Source: Mycolicibacterium komossense
GTDB taxonomy: Bacteria > Actinomycetota > Actinomycetes > Mycobacteriales > Mycobacteriaceae
DNA: 64,000 nucleotides
Direction: 5' to 3'
NCBI RefSeq assembly: GCF_025822605.1
Contig: NZ_JACKTY010000018.1
Location: 62,141 to 126,140, forward strand
Shown here: positions 8,405 through 17,298 of the stretch, in pieces
How positions within the stretch are numbered: the first letter of the stretch is position 1
Layout of the letters: every line of letters begins with the position of its first letter
Program-made: the position numbers and the translations under genes
Notes under the pieces: model-generated
Database searches by the model: none
What the model was told of the DNA's origin: nothing
The model's input: only the letters and a program-made list of their open reading frames with translations

Positions 8405-9501
8405 CTCCTTTCCGCGACCAGGCGGTGCACGGCGGCGGTGTCGGCGCCGAGACCCGACGCGCGCGGCGCAGCCGCTGGTGGTACCGGGAGAGCCTCCGTG
8501 TCAGCGGCATCCATGGCCGACGCGTAGGTGGCGGCCACCGCTGCCATCGCGACACCGATGTGCACTCCCCCGCCGTGCGCCAGTGCCTCGATGACCGCGG
8601 CCGTCGCGGTCAGGCCGGTCAGCGGATCGGCAATCGCGTCGCCGACGAAAGCCGGACCATCCGCGGTGCGCCGAACCAGACCACCGGCCACCGCGGCATC
8701 ATCGCCGAACGCCACCCGGTGGGTATCGGCTCCGTAGCCGGTGATCGACAGCCACACCCGGCCGGGTCTGGGCGGGCAGTCATGCGGGCCGAGTCCACGC
8801 CGGGCCAGCGCGGCGGGCCGCGATCCCTCCAGTACGATGTCGGCGACGGCCAGCAGGTCCGACAGCGCATCGCGGTCGGTGTCGAAATCTACTGCGTAGC
8901 TGAGCTTTCCGGTGTTCATCCAGTCGAAGAACCGTGGGTCGCCGGCCCTGGTTCCGTCGGGGCGGGTCGGGTTCTCGACCTTGACGACCGTGGCTCCGCC
9001 GGCACCCAACAGCCGTGCACACAACGGTCCTGCCCACATCGATGTCATATCGACGACCAGCAGGCCGTCGAGGCCGCGAGCCGGACCGGCCGTTCCACAC
9101 CCGAGCACCCGCGGGGCCGACGCCTCGGTTTCCCCGAGGGCCGCCACGGGCAGATCGAGCAGGACCGCGCGGCTGACGAGTTCGGCCACCGACCGTTGCG
9201 CTGCCCATCCGTGGATGCCCGGCCACGGGTCGGCGGGGAGCTGGTCAGCTCCGACCAGGGCGGGTACTGCGGCGATATCGTCGGCCCGCGACAGCGTCAG
9301 CGCACACCACCCGTCTCCCGCCCGGATCAGCTGGGTGGCACCACCGGCAGAGATCCGGCCCTGCGGAGCGTGCCCCGACAGGGCGGCCCGTCCGGTCAGC
9401 AGTTCGGTGGCGTCGACGACCGTGCCGGTGGCTGCTGCAATGGCGTCGGCAGTTACAGCGGCACGCCGGAGCACGCCATCGGCGATACCGAGCGCGCCCA
9501 T
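8395..9501 (-). CDS. CaiB/BaiF-type (family III) CoA transferase with permuted domain order
   Basis: A 368-residue protein. The usual family N-terminus (GLDGLLVVDMTSMWAGPLCARLL, then VVKVENPTRPDGTR and FDWMNTGKLSYAVDFD) begins only at about residue 150. Residues 1-145 instead look like the family C-terminal part (GGATQLIRAGDGWCALTLSR, SVAELVSRAVLLDLPVAAL). A candidate catalytic Asp lies in VAFGDDAAVAGGL. This suggests circular permutation. The reaction would be CoA transfer between acids. It follows the hotdog-dehydratase gene after a 9-bp gap and precedes the amidohydrolase in one minus-strand transcript. Confidence 0.78.
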   Translation of the reverse strand: MGALGIADGVLRRAAVTADAIAAATGTVVDATELLTGRAALSGHAPQGRISAGGATQLIRAGDGWCALTLSRADDIAAVPALVGADQLPADPWPGIHGWAAQRSVAELVSRAVLLDLPVAALGETEASAPRVLGCGTAGPARGLDGLLVVDMTSMWAGPLCARLLGAGGATVVKVENPTRPDGTRAGDPRFFDWMNTGKLSYAVDFDTDRDALSDLLAVADIVLEGSRPAALARRGLGPHDCPPRPGRVWLSITGYGADTHRVAFGDDAAVAGGLVRRTADGPAFVGDAIADPLTGLTATAAVIEALAHGGGVHIGVAMAAVAATYASAMDAADTEALPVPPAAAPRASGLGADTAAVHRLVAERSWA

Positions 9502-9510
9502 CAGCCGGCG

Positions 9511-10509
9511 TCAGAACACCCGGACGGTGTATCGCCAGTCCAACACCTGGCGATCGGGATCGCCGACGGCATAGACCAGGGATCGCAGACTCAGCACGCC
9601 ACCCTGCTCTGCGGGCGCCGCCGCTTCGACGTGCAACTCGCTGTAGAGGGTGTCACCCTCGTGGACCGGGCCGGAGTGGTCGCAGGACTCCCAGCCCAGC
9701 ACCGTCACCACATTCGGTAGCAGCCGGCTGGCCTGGGCCAGCGCGAGCCCGATGGTGTGGCCGCCGTACACCAGACGCTGGCCGCCCACCCGCGAATCAT
9801 GATGGGTGGCAGCAATGTTCAGACTGAGCCGGGCCAACTCTGGTGCGCTGCTGACCACGTCGCCGGTGCTGCGCAGGACTGAGCCGACCACGCTCGCGTC
9901 GAAATGGGTTCCCGGTACGCGCAGCCGGAACGTCTCCGCGTCCCAGCCGCTGGTGGGGTCGATGGCCGGTGGAAGATCGGTGCCGACGACCGACAGGTCG
10001 TCGTTGTGACCGGTGTCGGGGGCGTCGGGGCTCAGCGGAAGCATGGCGCAGCGGTAGAAGTCGAGCACCAGCCGGTCGGCCTGGTCGATGGTGGTCATCC
10101 GGAGCGCGGCAAGCCCGGTGGCCGCCCGCCCGGGCTTCGCCGAATTCTGCTTGAGTCCAACGACTTCCGTGCGGGTGTAAATGGTGTCACCGATGATCGG
10201 GAAACGGTGGAAGTTCAGGCCGCGATAGAACAGGTTCGCCTTGACCCGCTGGGTGGCCAGCGTGCTCTGCCCGATCGCCACGTCGGTGACCAGCCCGGGA
10301 TGCGCCAACGCCGCCGACTCGCCGGTGACGGCATGCGTCAGGACGGCGTCCAGCGGCAGCCGCAGCCGGTCTCCGAGGATCGACTGGTGCACCGCGGCGG
10401 CACCGGGGGTCAGTGTCATCGACGGTGCCGAGTCGAAAACCTGCCCGCGGGTCAGCTCGTCGAAATAGGGACCGGCATGATCGCGCTCACTCTGGCCAGA
10501 CAGACTCAC
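9511..10509 (-). CDS. Double-hotdog MaoC-like acyl dehydratase (Rv0216-like)
   Basis: A 332-residue protein with two hotdog repeats. The first half carries GDTIYTRTEVVGLKQN; the second carries ARLSLNIAATHHDSRVGGQRLVYGGHTIGLALAQAS and HEGDTLYSELHV, the MaoC hydratase pattern. M. tuberculosis Rv0216, near fadD4, is a double-hotdog protein of about this size. GTG 10509 is preferred because it overlaps a stop codon (GTGA) as neighbouring genes do; ATG 10527 is the alternative and adds six residues. It probably hydrates an enoyl-CoA in the surrounding pathway. Confidence 0.83.
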   Translation of the reverse strand: MSLSGQSERDHAGPYFDELTRGQVFDSAPSMTLTPGAAAVHQSILGDRLRLPLDAVLTHAVTGESAALAHPGLVTDVAIGQSTLATQRVKANLFYRGLNFHRFPIIGDTIYTRTEVVGLKQNSAKPGRAATGLAALRMTTIDQADRLVLDFYRCAMLPLSPDAPDTGHNDDLSVVGTDLPPAIDPTSGWDAETFRLRVPGTHFDASVVGSVLRSTGDVVSSAPELARLSLNIAATHHDSRVGGQRLVYGGHTIGLALAQASRLLPNVVTVLGWESCDHSGPVHEGDTLYSELHVEAAAPAEQGGVLSLRSLVYAVGDPDRQVLDWRYTVRVF

Positions 10510-10650
10510 AGGTTCACATGCTCGCATACCGGGTCACGGTCGGTGATTTCGGCGTGTTCATCGCCGCTCACCGGTCGGGCGCACGCCCAAGTGACGTGGT
10601 GTCGCGGCGATACCGCCCAGCAGTTTCAGCGCATCGGCACTGGGGGTGTT

Positions 10651-10791
10651 CGGTTCGGCGACGCGATGCGTACCTACCGAGCCGGCGCGATCGCTCCCGA
10701 TGCGATCGCCAGGGGGATCGCCTACGCGATCACCGAGCCCGCCGATGTCGATGTCGATGTCAGCGGGCTGATCATTCGCCCGGCCGCCCAG
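10651..10791 (+). pseudogene. Short-chain dehydrogenase (SDR) C-terminal remnant
   Basis: About 47 plus-strand codons read FGDAMRTYRAGAIAPDAIAR, then GIAYAITEPADVDVDVSGLI and IRPAAQ. This is the characteristic C-terminus of classical NADP SDRs (IARAIAYAI...PADVDVSEIVVRPTAQ type). No Rossmann GxxxGxG or YxxxK lies upstream, and the natural stop is missing because the frame runs into the antisense 3' end of the crotonase gene. It is read as a decayed gene end left by a rearrangement. Confidence 0.68.
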
Positions 10792-11683
10792 CGCCGACCT
10801 CGTCGACCAGGCCCCACGCCAGGGCCGTTTCCGCGTCGATGGACGCACCCGAGAGCACCAGATAGGCGGTCCGCCAACGCCCGATCCGGCGGGTGATGCT
10901 CACCGTGCCGCCCGCGCCGGGAATCAACCCCAGTGCGAGTTCCGGCAGGCCCAGCGTCGCGCCGGGCGCACATGTCACGTGCCCGCAGAACGCCGCCATT
11001 TCCAGTCCACTGCCGAGCACCTGACCGTGCACCTCCGCGCGGCAGGCCCGGCCGAGCCGGTCGGTGAGTTCGTCGAGGACGAGCGCCGGGCTGTGACGGG
11101 TGCGGGCCAAATGGGCACTCGCCGGATCGTCGAAGGTACCGAATTCGCCGAGATCGCCACCACTGCAGAAGGACGGACCGTTCCCGGTGAGCACCACTTC
11201 GTCGACCGAGGTGTCCAGCTGGGCCACACCGAGAAACTCCAGGAGTTCGGCCCGGGCATCGGTGCTGAAGGCGTTGTGCCGTTGCGGGCGATTGAAACTG
11301 ATCCGCAATGTATCGCCATCACGCTGGGCGACAACCGGATTCGCGATGTCGGGCAGCTGCGCCGGGCCGCGTTCGGCCAGCCATCGGGCGAACTCCGGCC
11401 CGGCCTGCAGCGTCGAGTAGGCCAGCGATTCGGCGATCACCCCTGACCGAGCGGGCGCGTCGACGTCGAGCGCCCGAAGCACGTCATCGCAGACCGCAGC
11501 GGCCTGCGGCCAGCGCAGGCATCGTCGGCGCAGTTCGGCGAGCGCGTCGGAGACCGACGCGACGGTGACCGCGCGGCGGTCCTGCGTCGCGTCCTCGGTG
11601 AGCGTGAAAGTGGCTTCCTCCGAGGGAGTTCCGATGGCGACGAGCACTCCCCCGGCGAGTTCGACCGGGCTGTCGGTGTTCAC
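10772..11683 (-). CDS. Enoyl-CoA hydratase/isomerase (crotonase) family protein
   Basis: 303 residues from GTG 11683, which overlaps the fadD stop (GTGA). Residues 1-115 are an extra N-terminal region of unknown role. The crotonase core follows: RISFNRPQRHNAFS, oxyanion-hole loop GPSFCSGGDLGEFG, GSGLEMAAFCGH and LPELALGLIPGAGGTVSITR with the usual catalytic-Glu segment. It ends soon after ALAWGLVDEVG, without the long C-terminal helices of classical hydratases; that may be natural for this subfamily or due to the rearrangement that left the SDR fragment. Confidence 0.83.
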   Translation of the reverse strand: MNTDSPVELAGGVLVAIGTPSEEATFTLTEDATQDRRAVTVASVSDALAELRRRCLRWPQAAAVCDDVLRALDVDAPARSGVIAESLAYSTLQAGPEFARWLAERGPAQLPDIANPVVAQRDGDTLRISFNRPQRHNAFSTDARAELLEFLGVAQLDTSVDEVVLTGNGPSFCSGGDLGEFGTFDDPASAHLARTRHSPALVLDELTDRLGRACRAEVHGQVLGSGLEMAAFCGHVTCAPGATLGLPELALGLIPGAGGTVSITRRIGRWRTAYLVLSGASIDAETALAWGLVDEVGAGRPGE

Positions 11684-13200
11684 GAGTACTTCGCGATGAG
11701 GCCCTGCTTGTAGAGCTTGCCGGTATCGGTGCGGGGCAGCTGGGCCTCGAACGCGATCGAGCGCGGGCATTTGTAGTGCGCCAACCGATCGCGGAGCCAG
11801 TCGAGAAGCTCACGCGCGAAGTCCTCGGTGGCGTCGGCGGGATCGACGGTCTGGACCACGCCCTTGACTGACTGGCCCATCTCCTCGTCAGGAATGCCGA
11901 AGACGGCGGCGTCCATCACTTTTGGATGGGTGACAAGCAGGTTCTCGGCTTCCTGCGGATAGATGTTGACACCGCCGGAGATGATCATGTGGTGCCTGCG
12001 GTCAGTCAGGTACAGGTAGCCCTCTTCGTCCACATAACCGATGTCGCCCACCGTTTTCCAACCGCGGGTGTCACGGGACTTAGCCGTCTTGTCCGGGTCG
12101 TTGAGGTATTCGAAATCGACTCCGCCTTCGAAGTAGATTTCGCCGGCCTGACCGGGCGGGAGCTCGTTGCCGTCCTCGTCGAGGATGTGCAGGTTGCCCG
12201 CCATCGGCCGCCCGACGGAACCGGGGTGGGTCAGCCAATCCTCGGCACCAATCAGCGTGGAGCCGTGCGCTTCCGATGAGGCGTAGTACTCGTCGACGAT
12301 CGGTCCCCACCAGTCGATCATCTGCTTCTTGATCTCGACCGGACATGGCGCCGCCGCGTGCATTACCCGCTCCAGGCTCGACACGTCGTAGGACGTCCGC
12401 ACGTCGTCAGGCAGCTTCAGCATGCGGGTGAACATGACCGGGACGAACTGGCCGTGCGTGACACGGTGTTTGGCGATGGCATCCAAAGCGCCAGCGGCGT
12501 CGAACTTCTCCATCACGACAGTGGTGATACCGCCGGCCTGGGTTTGCATCGACCACACCGACGGTGCGGTGTGATAGAGCGGCGCCGGACTGAGGTAGAC
12601 GGCGTCGGGGTGCATCCAGAAGGACACCAGCGCCGACATCAGGCCGGGCGACTCGGACGGATGAACATGCGGCAGTGCGCGTTTGATGCCTTTCGGGCGT
12701 CCGGTGGTGCCCGACGAGTACTGCAGCAGGTCGCCTTCGATCTCGTCGTCGATCGGCGTGACCGGTTGGTCGGCAACGCAATCGGGGTAACTCTGCCAGC
12801 CGTCGAGGTGGCCGCCCGCGACGAGCAGGACCGGAGGTAGGCCGCCCGGCAACTCATCGCCCAGCTTGGCGAGGGTGTCGGCGAGCTTCGCCGACCCGAC
12901 GATGCCCTTGGCATTGCTGTTGTCGATGATGTACGCGGCTTCGGCCGCAGTCAGGTGCGTGTTGATCGGCACGTAGTACAGCCCGCTACGCCGCGCCGCC
13001 CACATCGCGGTGTGGAAATGCTCGTTGTTCTCCATGAGAATCGCGACGGCATCGCCCTCGACCAGCCCGGCTTGCCGGAAGTAGTGCGCCAGCTGGTTTG
13101 CCCGTGCTTCCAGCTCACCGAAGGTGACCACAGTCCCCGACGGGTACATGGCGATGGCCGGCTTGTCCGGGCTGACTGCGGCGTGCTCACGAATCTGCAT
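11680..13200 (-). CDS. fadD4: Acyl-CoA synthetase, FadD4-like
   Basis: A 506-residue adenylate-forming ligase from ATG 13200 (MQIREHAAVSPDKPAI). The AMP-binding P-loop is LLQYSSGTTGRPKG, followed by the A5-type YYASSEAHGS, YVDEEGYLYLTDRRHHMIISGGVNIYPQE (hinge) and the catalytic Lys motif PRTDTGKLYKQGL. It activates a carboxylic acid to acyl-CoA through an acyl-AMP. It is the first gene of the minus-strand catabolic transcript. The fadD4 name rests on remembered similarity to M. tuberculosis Rv0214 and on proximity to pckA. Confidence 0.87.
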   Translation of the reverse strand: MQIREHAAVSPDKPAIAMYPSGTVVTFGELEARANQLAHYFRQAGLVEGDAVAILMENNEHFHTAMWAARRSGLYYVPINTHLTAAEAAYIIDNSNAKGIVGSAKLADTLAKLGDELPGGLPPVLLVAGGHLDGWQSYPDCVADQPVTPIDDEIEGDLLQYSSGTTGRPKGIKRALPHVHPSESPGLMSALVSFWMHPDAVYLSPAPLYHTAPSVWSMQTQAGGITTVVMEKFDAAGALDAIAKHRVTHGQFVPVMFTRMLKLPDDVRTSYDVSSLERVMHAAAPCPVEIKKQMIDWWGPIVDEYYASSEAHGSTLIGAEDWLTHPGSVGRPMAGNLHILDEDGNELPPGQAGEIYFEGGVDFEYLNDPDKTAKSRDTRGWKTVGDIGYVDEEGYLYLTDRRHHMIISGGVNIYPQEAENLLVTHPKVMDAAVFGIPDEEMGQSVKGVVQTVDPADATEDFARELLDWLRDRLAHYKCPRSIAFEAQLPRTDTGKLYKQGLIAKYS

Positions 13201-13259
13201 GGAGGCACTGTACGACGGCCAAAGTTGACAGGTGTCAAGGCCCCGGTTTCCCGGTCCTG

Positions 13260-14558
13260 CTATCGCGCCGAGACCAGCTCCGGTTTCGGCTCGACCTCCT
13301 GCGGAGCACCCGAGAACGGCGCCCGCAGCGTCGGCAGCAGGTGCTTGCGGTTGACGATCAAGCCGACGAGTGACAGGGCGCCGTAGACGCCGCACAGGGC
13401 CAGCCGCCCCTCGGTCGACGTGATCGGGAACTGCACGACGAACAAGGCCAGCAGCGCCCACGCCGTCCGGCGGTGGAACCGCAGCGCCAGGATCAGTGCG
13501 ATACCCATCATCGTCTGCGTCGCGGTCAGCAGTACCTCTTCGATCTGCCGCCCATCGAGCACCAGTTCGGGCCCGCCCCCGCCGGCCAGGTAGGCGATCG
13601 GCAGCGATCCCATCAACAGGGTCCACTGGTTGACCTTCGACGAAATCAACGTGGCGATGGCCGCGGTGCCCTTGCCGCGGGCGGCGAAGATGATCGCGAT
13701 GATGAACTCCGGGGCCTCCGAGGCCAGCGGGGCAAGCCACTGCACCAGCAGGAACTTGTCGATCCCCAGTTCGGTGCCCGCACCGATGAGGCTCTCGGCG
13801 AAAGGCTCCGCGCACAGCAGGATCACCGCGGCTGCGCCGACGAAGAGCGCGATCACCGTGCTGCGTCGCGCCCTGGTAGGCAGGGCGCCGATCGCGGCGG
13901 CGGTGCCGATCAGCTCCGGCTCCTCGACGTCGCCGCGGGTCAGCTTGTACAGGTAGAGACCGAACCAGGCCAGCAAGGCCACTCCGAGTACCAGGTGAAT
14001 CCGGCCGGTGGCCGGGATGATGAACGCGACGATGCCGGCGATCAGCAGAAAGCCGAGTTCCACGCGGTTACCGGGCTCGAGCAGGAGAGTCTTGGTGTTT
14101 TCACTGCGTTTGGCGGCGGGGTTGGCCGAGACTTTGCGGGTGACGTACAGGCTGACCAGCACCACGACGGGCCAGCCGATACCCATCAGCAGCCGGTTGG
14201 AACCTGTCATGTTGGCCGCGGCGTACTGCGCGTAGCCGGGGTCATGGCCGGCGGTGTAGGCGTAGTACAGGTCGACGGCGTACTCCGGGAGCACGGCAAT
14301 CAAGGCCAGGACGGCGATCGCCAAGCCACCGGACACGTCGATCTGGGCCGCCTCGGCCGCCCAGGCGAGCAGGAAGCTGGCCGAGACCACGGCGGCGCCG
14401 TAGATCAGCAGGGAGATCACGGGATTGGGGTTCAGGCCACCGAAACGGAGCATGAGCGCGGGAACGATCAGCGCGGCGGTGATCGCCAGTGACCGCATCA
14501 TCGGGTGAATGGCGAAGCGGCGAAACGGATCTCGGCTGAGCTTCGTACCGGTGGCCAT
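13260..14558 (-). CDS. Sodium/calcium-exchanger (CaCA) family cation exporter
   Basis: A 432-residue polytopic membrane protein with about 11 hydrophobic segments in two inverted halves. The alpha-repeat signatures are visible: LIAVLPEYAVDLYYAYTAG in the first half and LVQWLAPLASEAPEFIIAIIFAARGKGTAAIATLISSKVNQWTLL in the second, with acidic ion-binding Glu residues. A candidate Mn2+-sensing yybP-ykoY riboswitch lies in its leader, so Mn2+ (or Ca2+/Mn2+) export is a better guess than calcium alone. Confidence 0.85.
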   Translation of the reverse strand: MATGTKLSRDPFRRFAIHPMMRSLAITAALIVPALMLRFGGLNPNPVISLLIYGAAVVSASFLLAWAAEAAQIDVSGGLAIAVLALIAVLPEYAVDLYYAYTAGHDPGYAQYAAANMTGSNRLLMGIGWPVVVLVSLYVTRKVSANPAAKRSENTKTLLLEPGNRVELGFLLIAGIVAFIIPATGRIHLVLGVALLAWFGLYLYKLTRGDVEEPELIGTAAAIGALPTRARRSTVIALFVGAAAVILLCAEPFAESLIGAGTELGIDKFLLVQWLAPLASEAPEFIIAIIFAARGKGTAAIATLISSKVNQWTLLMGSLPIAYLAGGGGPELVLDGRQIEEVLLTATQTMMGIALILALRFHRRTAWALLALFVVQFPITSTEGRLALCGVYGALSLVGLIVNRKHLLPTLRAPFSGAPQEVEPKPELVSAR

Positions 14559-14584
14559 CGTCGGTCCTTCGGTCAGCGACCCGC

Positions 14585-14609
14585 GGCCTCGACGTGCAAT
14601 GGCGAGGCC
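14585..14609 (-). terminator. Hairpin between riboswitch aptamer and exchanger gene (possible expression platform)
   Basis: GGCCTCG (14585-14591) and CGAGGCC (14603-14609) form perfect 7-bp arms with an 11-nt loop, between the aptamer 3' strand and the exchanger start codon. There is no U tract, so Rho-dependent or translational control is equally possible. It is placed where an expression platform would be expected. Confidence 0.4.
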
Positions 14610-14629
14610 TCAGGTCGACAGTGGTCTGT

Positions 14630-14750
14630 CAACCGAAGGTCTCGCTCGCCGGATTGATCCGGTGGATGACCGGGCGGCACCGCCGCCAGTATGTCGATCA
14701 TCCGCTTCCGCGACCCGGAGGCTGCGGGTGGGAACTACTCCCCTTCGCTG
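14630..14750 (-). promoter_or_regulatory. yybP-ykoY family (Mn2+) riboswitch aptamer
   Basis: Read on the minus strand, the element starts CAGCGAAGGGGAGTAG, containing the invariant GGGGAGUAG loop of yybP-ykoY riboswitches. It ends GCGAGACCTTCGGTTG, with the GAGACC loop. CGAAGG pairs with CCTTCG as closing helix P1, and internal GC-rich stems fill the about 121 nt between. The downstream gene is a CaCA cation exchanger, a known target class. In well-studied members Mn2+ binding turns expression on. A covariance search with Rfam RF00080 would settle it. Confidence 0.82.
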
Positions 14751-14928
14751 AGCACGACAGTACCCCGGGTGCGCGGACGCTGGCAACTTAGCCTACCTAC
14801 CGAATTGCATCAGTATGGGTTGCAAAGTTGCTGATCAGAGGTATGAAATCGAGATGTTCGGCTAGCCGATACTGGTTATACGGCTACCCTTTGGCCTCCG
14901 CGGGATGTGACACCGGACTCGACGAACA

Positions 14929-14975
14929 GTCGCAAAAGGCCCCGTGACACGCCATGTCACGGGGCCTTTTGCGAC
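14929..14975. terminator. Long perfect hairpin terminator after pckA
   Basis: A perfect inverted repeat has 21-bp arms and a 5-nt loop (CGCCA), beginning GTCGCAAAAGGCCCC and ending GGGGCCTTTTGCGAC. It lies 14 bp beyond the pckA stop and has short T/A runs in both orientations, so it could act bidirectionally and insulate pckA from the riboswitch-exchanger unit. Together with that riboswitch it accounts for most of the gene-free stretch 14559-14988; nothing else coding was seen there. Confidence 0.85.
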
Positions 14976-14988
14976 TGCTCGCGCGGGG

Positions 14989-16818
14989 TTAGTCGGCCTC
15001 CCCCAGCCGGGTCTTCAGCGCGTCGAACTCATCCTTGATACCCGTCGGCAGCTTCTCACCGACAAACTCGAACCACTCTTCGATCAGCGGGAGCTCGCTG
15101 CGCCACTCGTCGGCGTTGACGGCCAGCGCCTCGTCTACATCAGCCGCATCGACATCGAGACCGTCCAGATCAAGATCGGCGGCCGTCGGGACGATACCGA
15201 TCGGAGTGCTCTTGCCTTCGGCCTGGTGCTCGATGCGCTCGACGGCCCACTTCAGTACGCGGCTGTTCTCGCCGAAGCCCGGCCACAGGAATCGGCCGTC
15301 GTCGCCGCGGCGGAACCAGTTCACGAAGAACACGGCGGGCAGCTTGGACTCGTCGGCGTTCTTGCCGATGTCGATCCAGTGCTGGAAGTAGTCGCCGACG
15401 TTGTAGCCGAGGAACGGCAGCATCGCCATCGGGTCACGGCGGACCGTGCCGACCTTGCCCTCGGCCGCAGCGGTCTGCTCGGAGCCCAGGGTGGCGCCGA
15501 TGAACACGCCGTGCTGCCAGTCACGGGCCTGGGTGATCAGCGGGACGGTGGTCTTGCGGCGGCCGCCGAACAGAATCGCCGAGATCGGCACGCCCTGCGG
15601 GTCATCCCATTCGGGGGCCAGCGTCGGGCACTGCGAGATGGGAGTGCAGTAGCGCGAGTTCGGGTGCGCCGCTTTGCTTTCCGTCTCGCGAAGGTTCCAG
15701 TCGTGACCCTTCCAGTCGATCAGGTGGTCGGGCTCGCCTTCCAAACCCTCCCACCACACGTCGCCGTCGTCGGTCTTGGCGACGTTGGTGAAGACGGTGT
15801 TGCCTGCGGCGATGGTCTTCATCGCGTTGGGGTTGGAGCTCCAGTTGGTACCGGGCGCCACACCGAAGAAGCCGAACTCGGGATTGACGGCATACAGCCG
15901 GCCGTCCTTACCGAACCGCATCCAGGCGATGTCGTCGCCGACTGTTTCGGCGCGCCAGCCGGGGATGGTGGGCTGCAGCATCGCCAGGTTGGTCTTACCA
16001 CAGGCCGACGGGAATGCGGCGGCGATGAAGTAGGCCTTGTTCTCCGGCGAAATCAGCTTGAGGATCAGCATGTGTTCGGCGAGCCAGCCCTCGTCGTGGG
16101 CCATCGCCGAGGCGATCCGTAGCGAGTAACACTTCTTGCCCAGCAGCGCGTTGCCGCCGTAACCCGAACCGTAGCTCCAGATTTCGCGGGTCTCGGGGAA
16201 GTGGGTGATGTACTTGGTGTCGTTGCACGGCCACGGCACGTCGGCCTGACCGTCCTCCAGCGGCGCCCCGATGGAATGCAGCGCCTTGACGAAGAAGCCG
16301 TCATCGCCGAGCTTGTCCAGCGCGGCCTTGCCCATTCGGGTCATGGTGCGCATCGAGACCACGACGTACTCCGAGTCGGTGATCTCAACACCCAGCTTGG
16401 GATCCTCGGCGTCCAGCGGGCCCATGCAGAACGGCACCACCCACAGAGTCCGGCCGCGCATCGAGCCGCGGTAGAGCTCGGTCATCAGCTCGCGCATCTC
16501 GGCGGGAGCCATCCAGTTGTTGGTCGGACCCGCGTCGATCTCACGCTCGGAGCAGATGAAGGTCCGCGATTCGACGCGGGCCACATCGGACGGGTCGGAC
16601 AGTGCGAGGTAGGAGTTCGGCTGCTTCTCCTCGTTGAGCTTCTGGAAGGTGCCCGCCTCGACCAGCTGGGCCGTCAGGCGTTCGTACTCTTCGTCGGACC
16701 CGTCAGCAAACATCACTCGGTCCGGCTGAGTCAGTTCGGCGATCTCCTGAACCCAGGCGAGCAGCCCCTCATGTTTCGTCGGCGCGGTATCCAGACCTGG
16801 AATAGTCGCTGAGGTCAT
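14989..16818 (-). CDS. pckA: Phosphoenolpyruvate carboxykinase (GTP)
   Basis: A 609-residue GTP-type PEPCK, which converts oxaloacetate and GTP to PEP, CO2 and GDP at the entry to gluconeogenesis. It has the kinase P-loop [14 protein letters not shown], the PEPCK motif [14 protein letters not shown], metal/nucleotide segments [10 protein letters not shown] and [26 protein letters not shown] 16818 is chosen because GGAG lies six bases before it; an in-frame ATG at 16824 abuts the GGAG and is too close. Length agrees with mycobacterial PckA (about 606). The pairing with fadD/fadE genes suits growth on fatty substrates. Confidence 0.97.
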   Translation of the reverse strand: MTSATIPGLDTAPTKHEGLLAWVQEIAELTQPDRVMFADGSDEEYERLTAQLVEAGTFQKLNEEKQPNSYLALSDPSDVARVESRTFICSEREIDAGPTNNWMAPAEMRELMTELYRGSMRGRTLWVVPFCMGPLDAEDPKLGVEITDSEYVVVSMRTMTRMGKAALDKLGDDGFFVKALHSIGAPLEDGQADVPWPCNDTKYITHFPETREIWSYGSGYGGNALLGKKCYSLRIASAMAHDEGWLAEHMLILKLISPENKAYFIAAAFPSACGKTNLAMLQPTIPGWRAETVGDDIAWMRFGKDGRLYAVNPEFGFFGVAPGTNWSSNPNAMKTIAAGNTVFTNVAKTDDGDVWWEGLEGEPDHLIDWKGHDWNLRETESKAAHPNSRYCTPISQCPTLAPEWDDPQGVPISAILFGGRRKTTVPLITQARDWQHGVFIGATLGSEQTAAAEGKVGTVRRDPMAMLPFLGYNVGDYFQHWIDIGKNADESKLPAVFFVNWFRRGDDGRFLWPGFGENSRVLKWAVERIEHQAEGKSTPIGIVPTAADLDLDGLDVDAADVDEALAVNADEWRSELPLIEEWFEFVGEKLPTGIKDEFDALKTRLGEAD

Positions 16819-16986
16819 TTGCATCTCCTACCCGATTTATCGAGGCGTTCCCCGCCCAGCACGCAGACCATATTCCTCCATCAGGATCTCCACGGATGAA
16901 GGACTTGGTTATCTCTCGTTACACGTTAACGCGGGTGACATACCCACGGTAAATCGAGACTATGTCCGTTGACTCACAAGAACGAT

Positions 16987-17298
16987 TCAGAAACCTCTAA
17001 CTGGGGAGTTCATCGATTCAGATTGTTCTGTCAAATGCGCAATCGCTCCAGGAATGCCGAATATCTCAGGAACGCCGACTAATTCGCCGCCATATTCGTC
17101 GTCCCCGGCCACCACCACAAGAACAGTCCCGTCGTCGACACCACCGGGACCGTCGTCGCTGGCTACTGACTGGTAACCATCGGGCCCTGCCAGCGAACGG
17201 ACCCGGCCGGGCACGACAGCGCCGAGGTGATGAATGACGGCGGGCAGGTCTTCGACGAGCCAGTCCTCGGGTTCGACCGGCATCAGCAGCGAACTCAT
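16987..17298 (-). CDS. Small acidic hypothetical protein in the GTPase-like operon
   Basis: 103 residues from ATG 17298, preceded by a strong GGAGGAGGGG ribosome-binding site and overlapping the stop of the membrane GTPase-like gene (ATGA). The sequence is acidic (EPEDWLVEDLPAVIHHLGAV, DDGPGGVDDGTVLVVVAGDDEY) with no recognised domain or membrane segment. Tight coupling suggests it works with the two GTPase-like proteins. Confidence 0.7.
   Translation of the reverse strand: MSSLLMPVEPEDWLVEDLPAVIHHLGAVVPGRVRSLAGPDGYQSVASDDGPGGVDDGTVLVVVAGDDEYGGELVGVPEIFGIPGAIAHLTEQSESMNSPVRGF

Noticed and set aside
13260..14558. Reading the exchanger as a calcium-only antiporter
   Set aside because: The leader carries features of a Mn2+-type riboswitch, so substrate assignment to calcium alone is not supported.
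14787..14803. IdeR-like sequence (minus strand TAGGTAGGCTAAG) upstream of the riboswitch
   Set aside because: It is one base shorter than the TTAGGTTAGGCTAACCTAA consensus, and the second half-site is lost; it is more likely part of the promoter.
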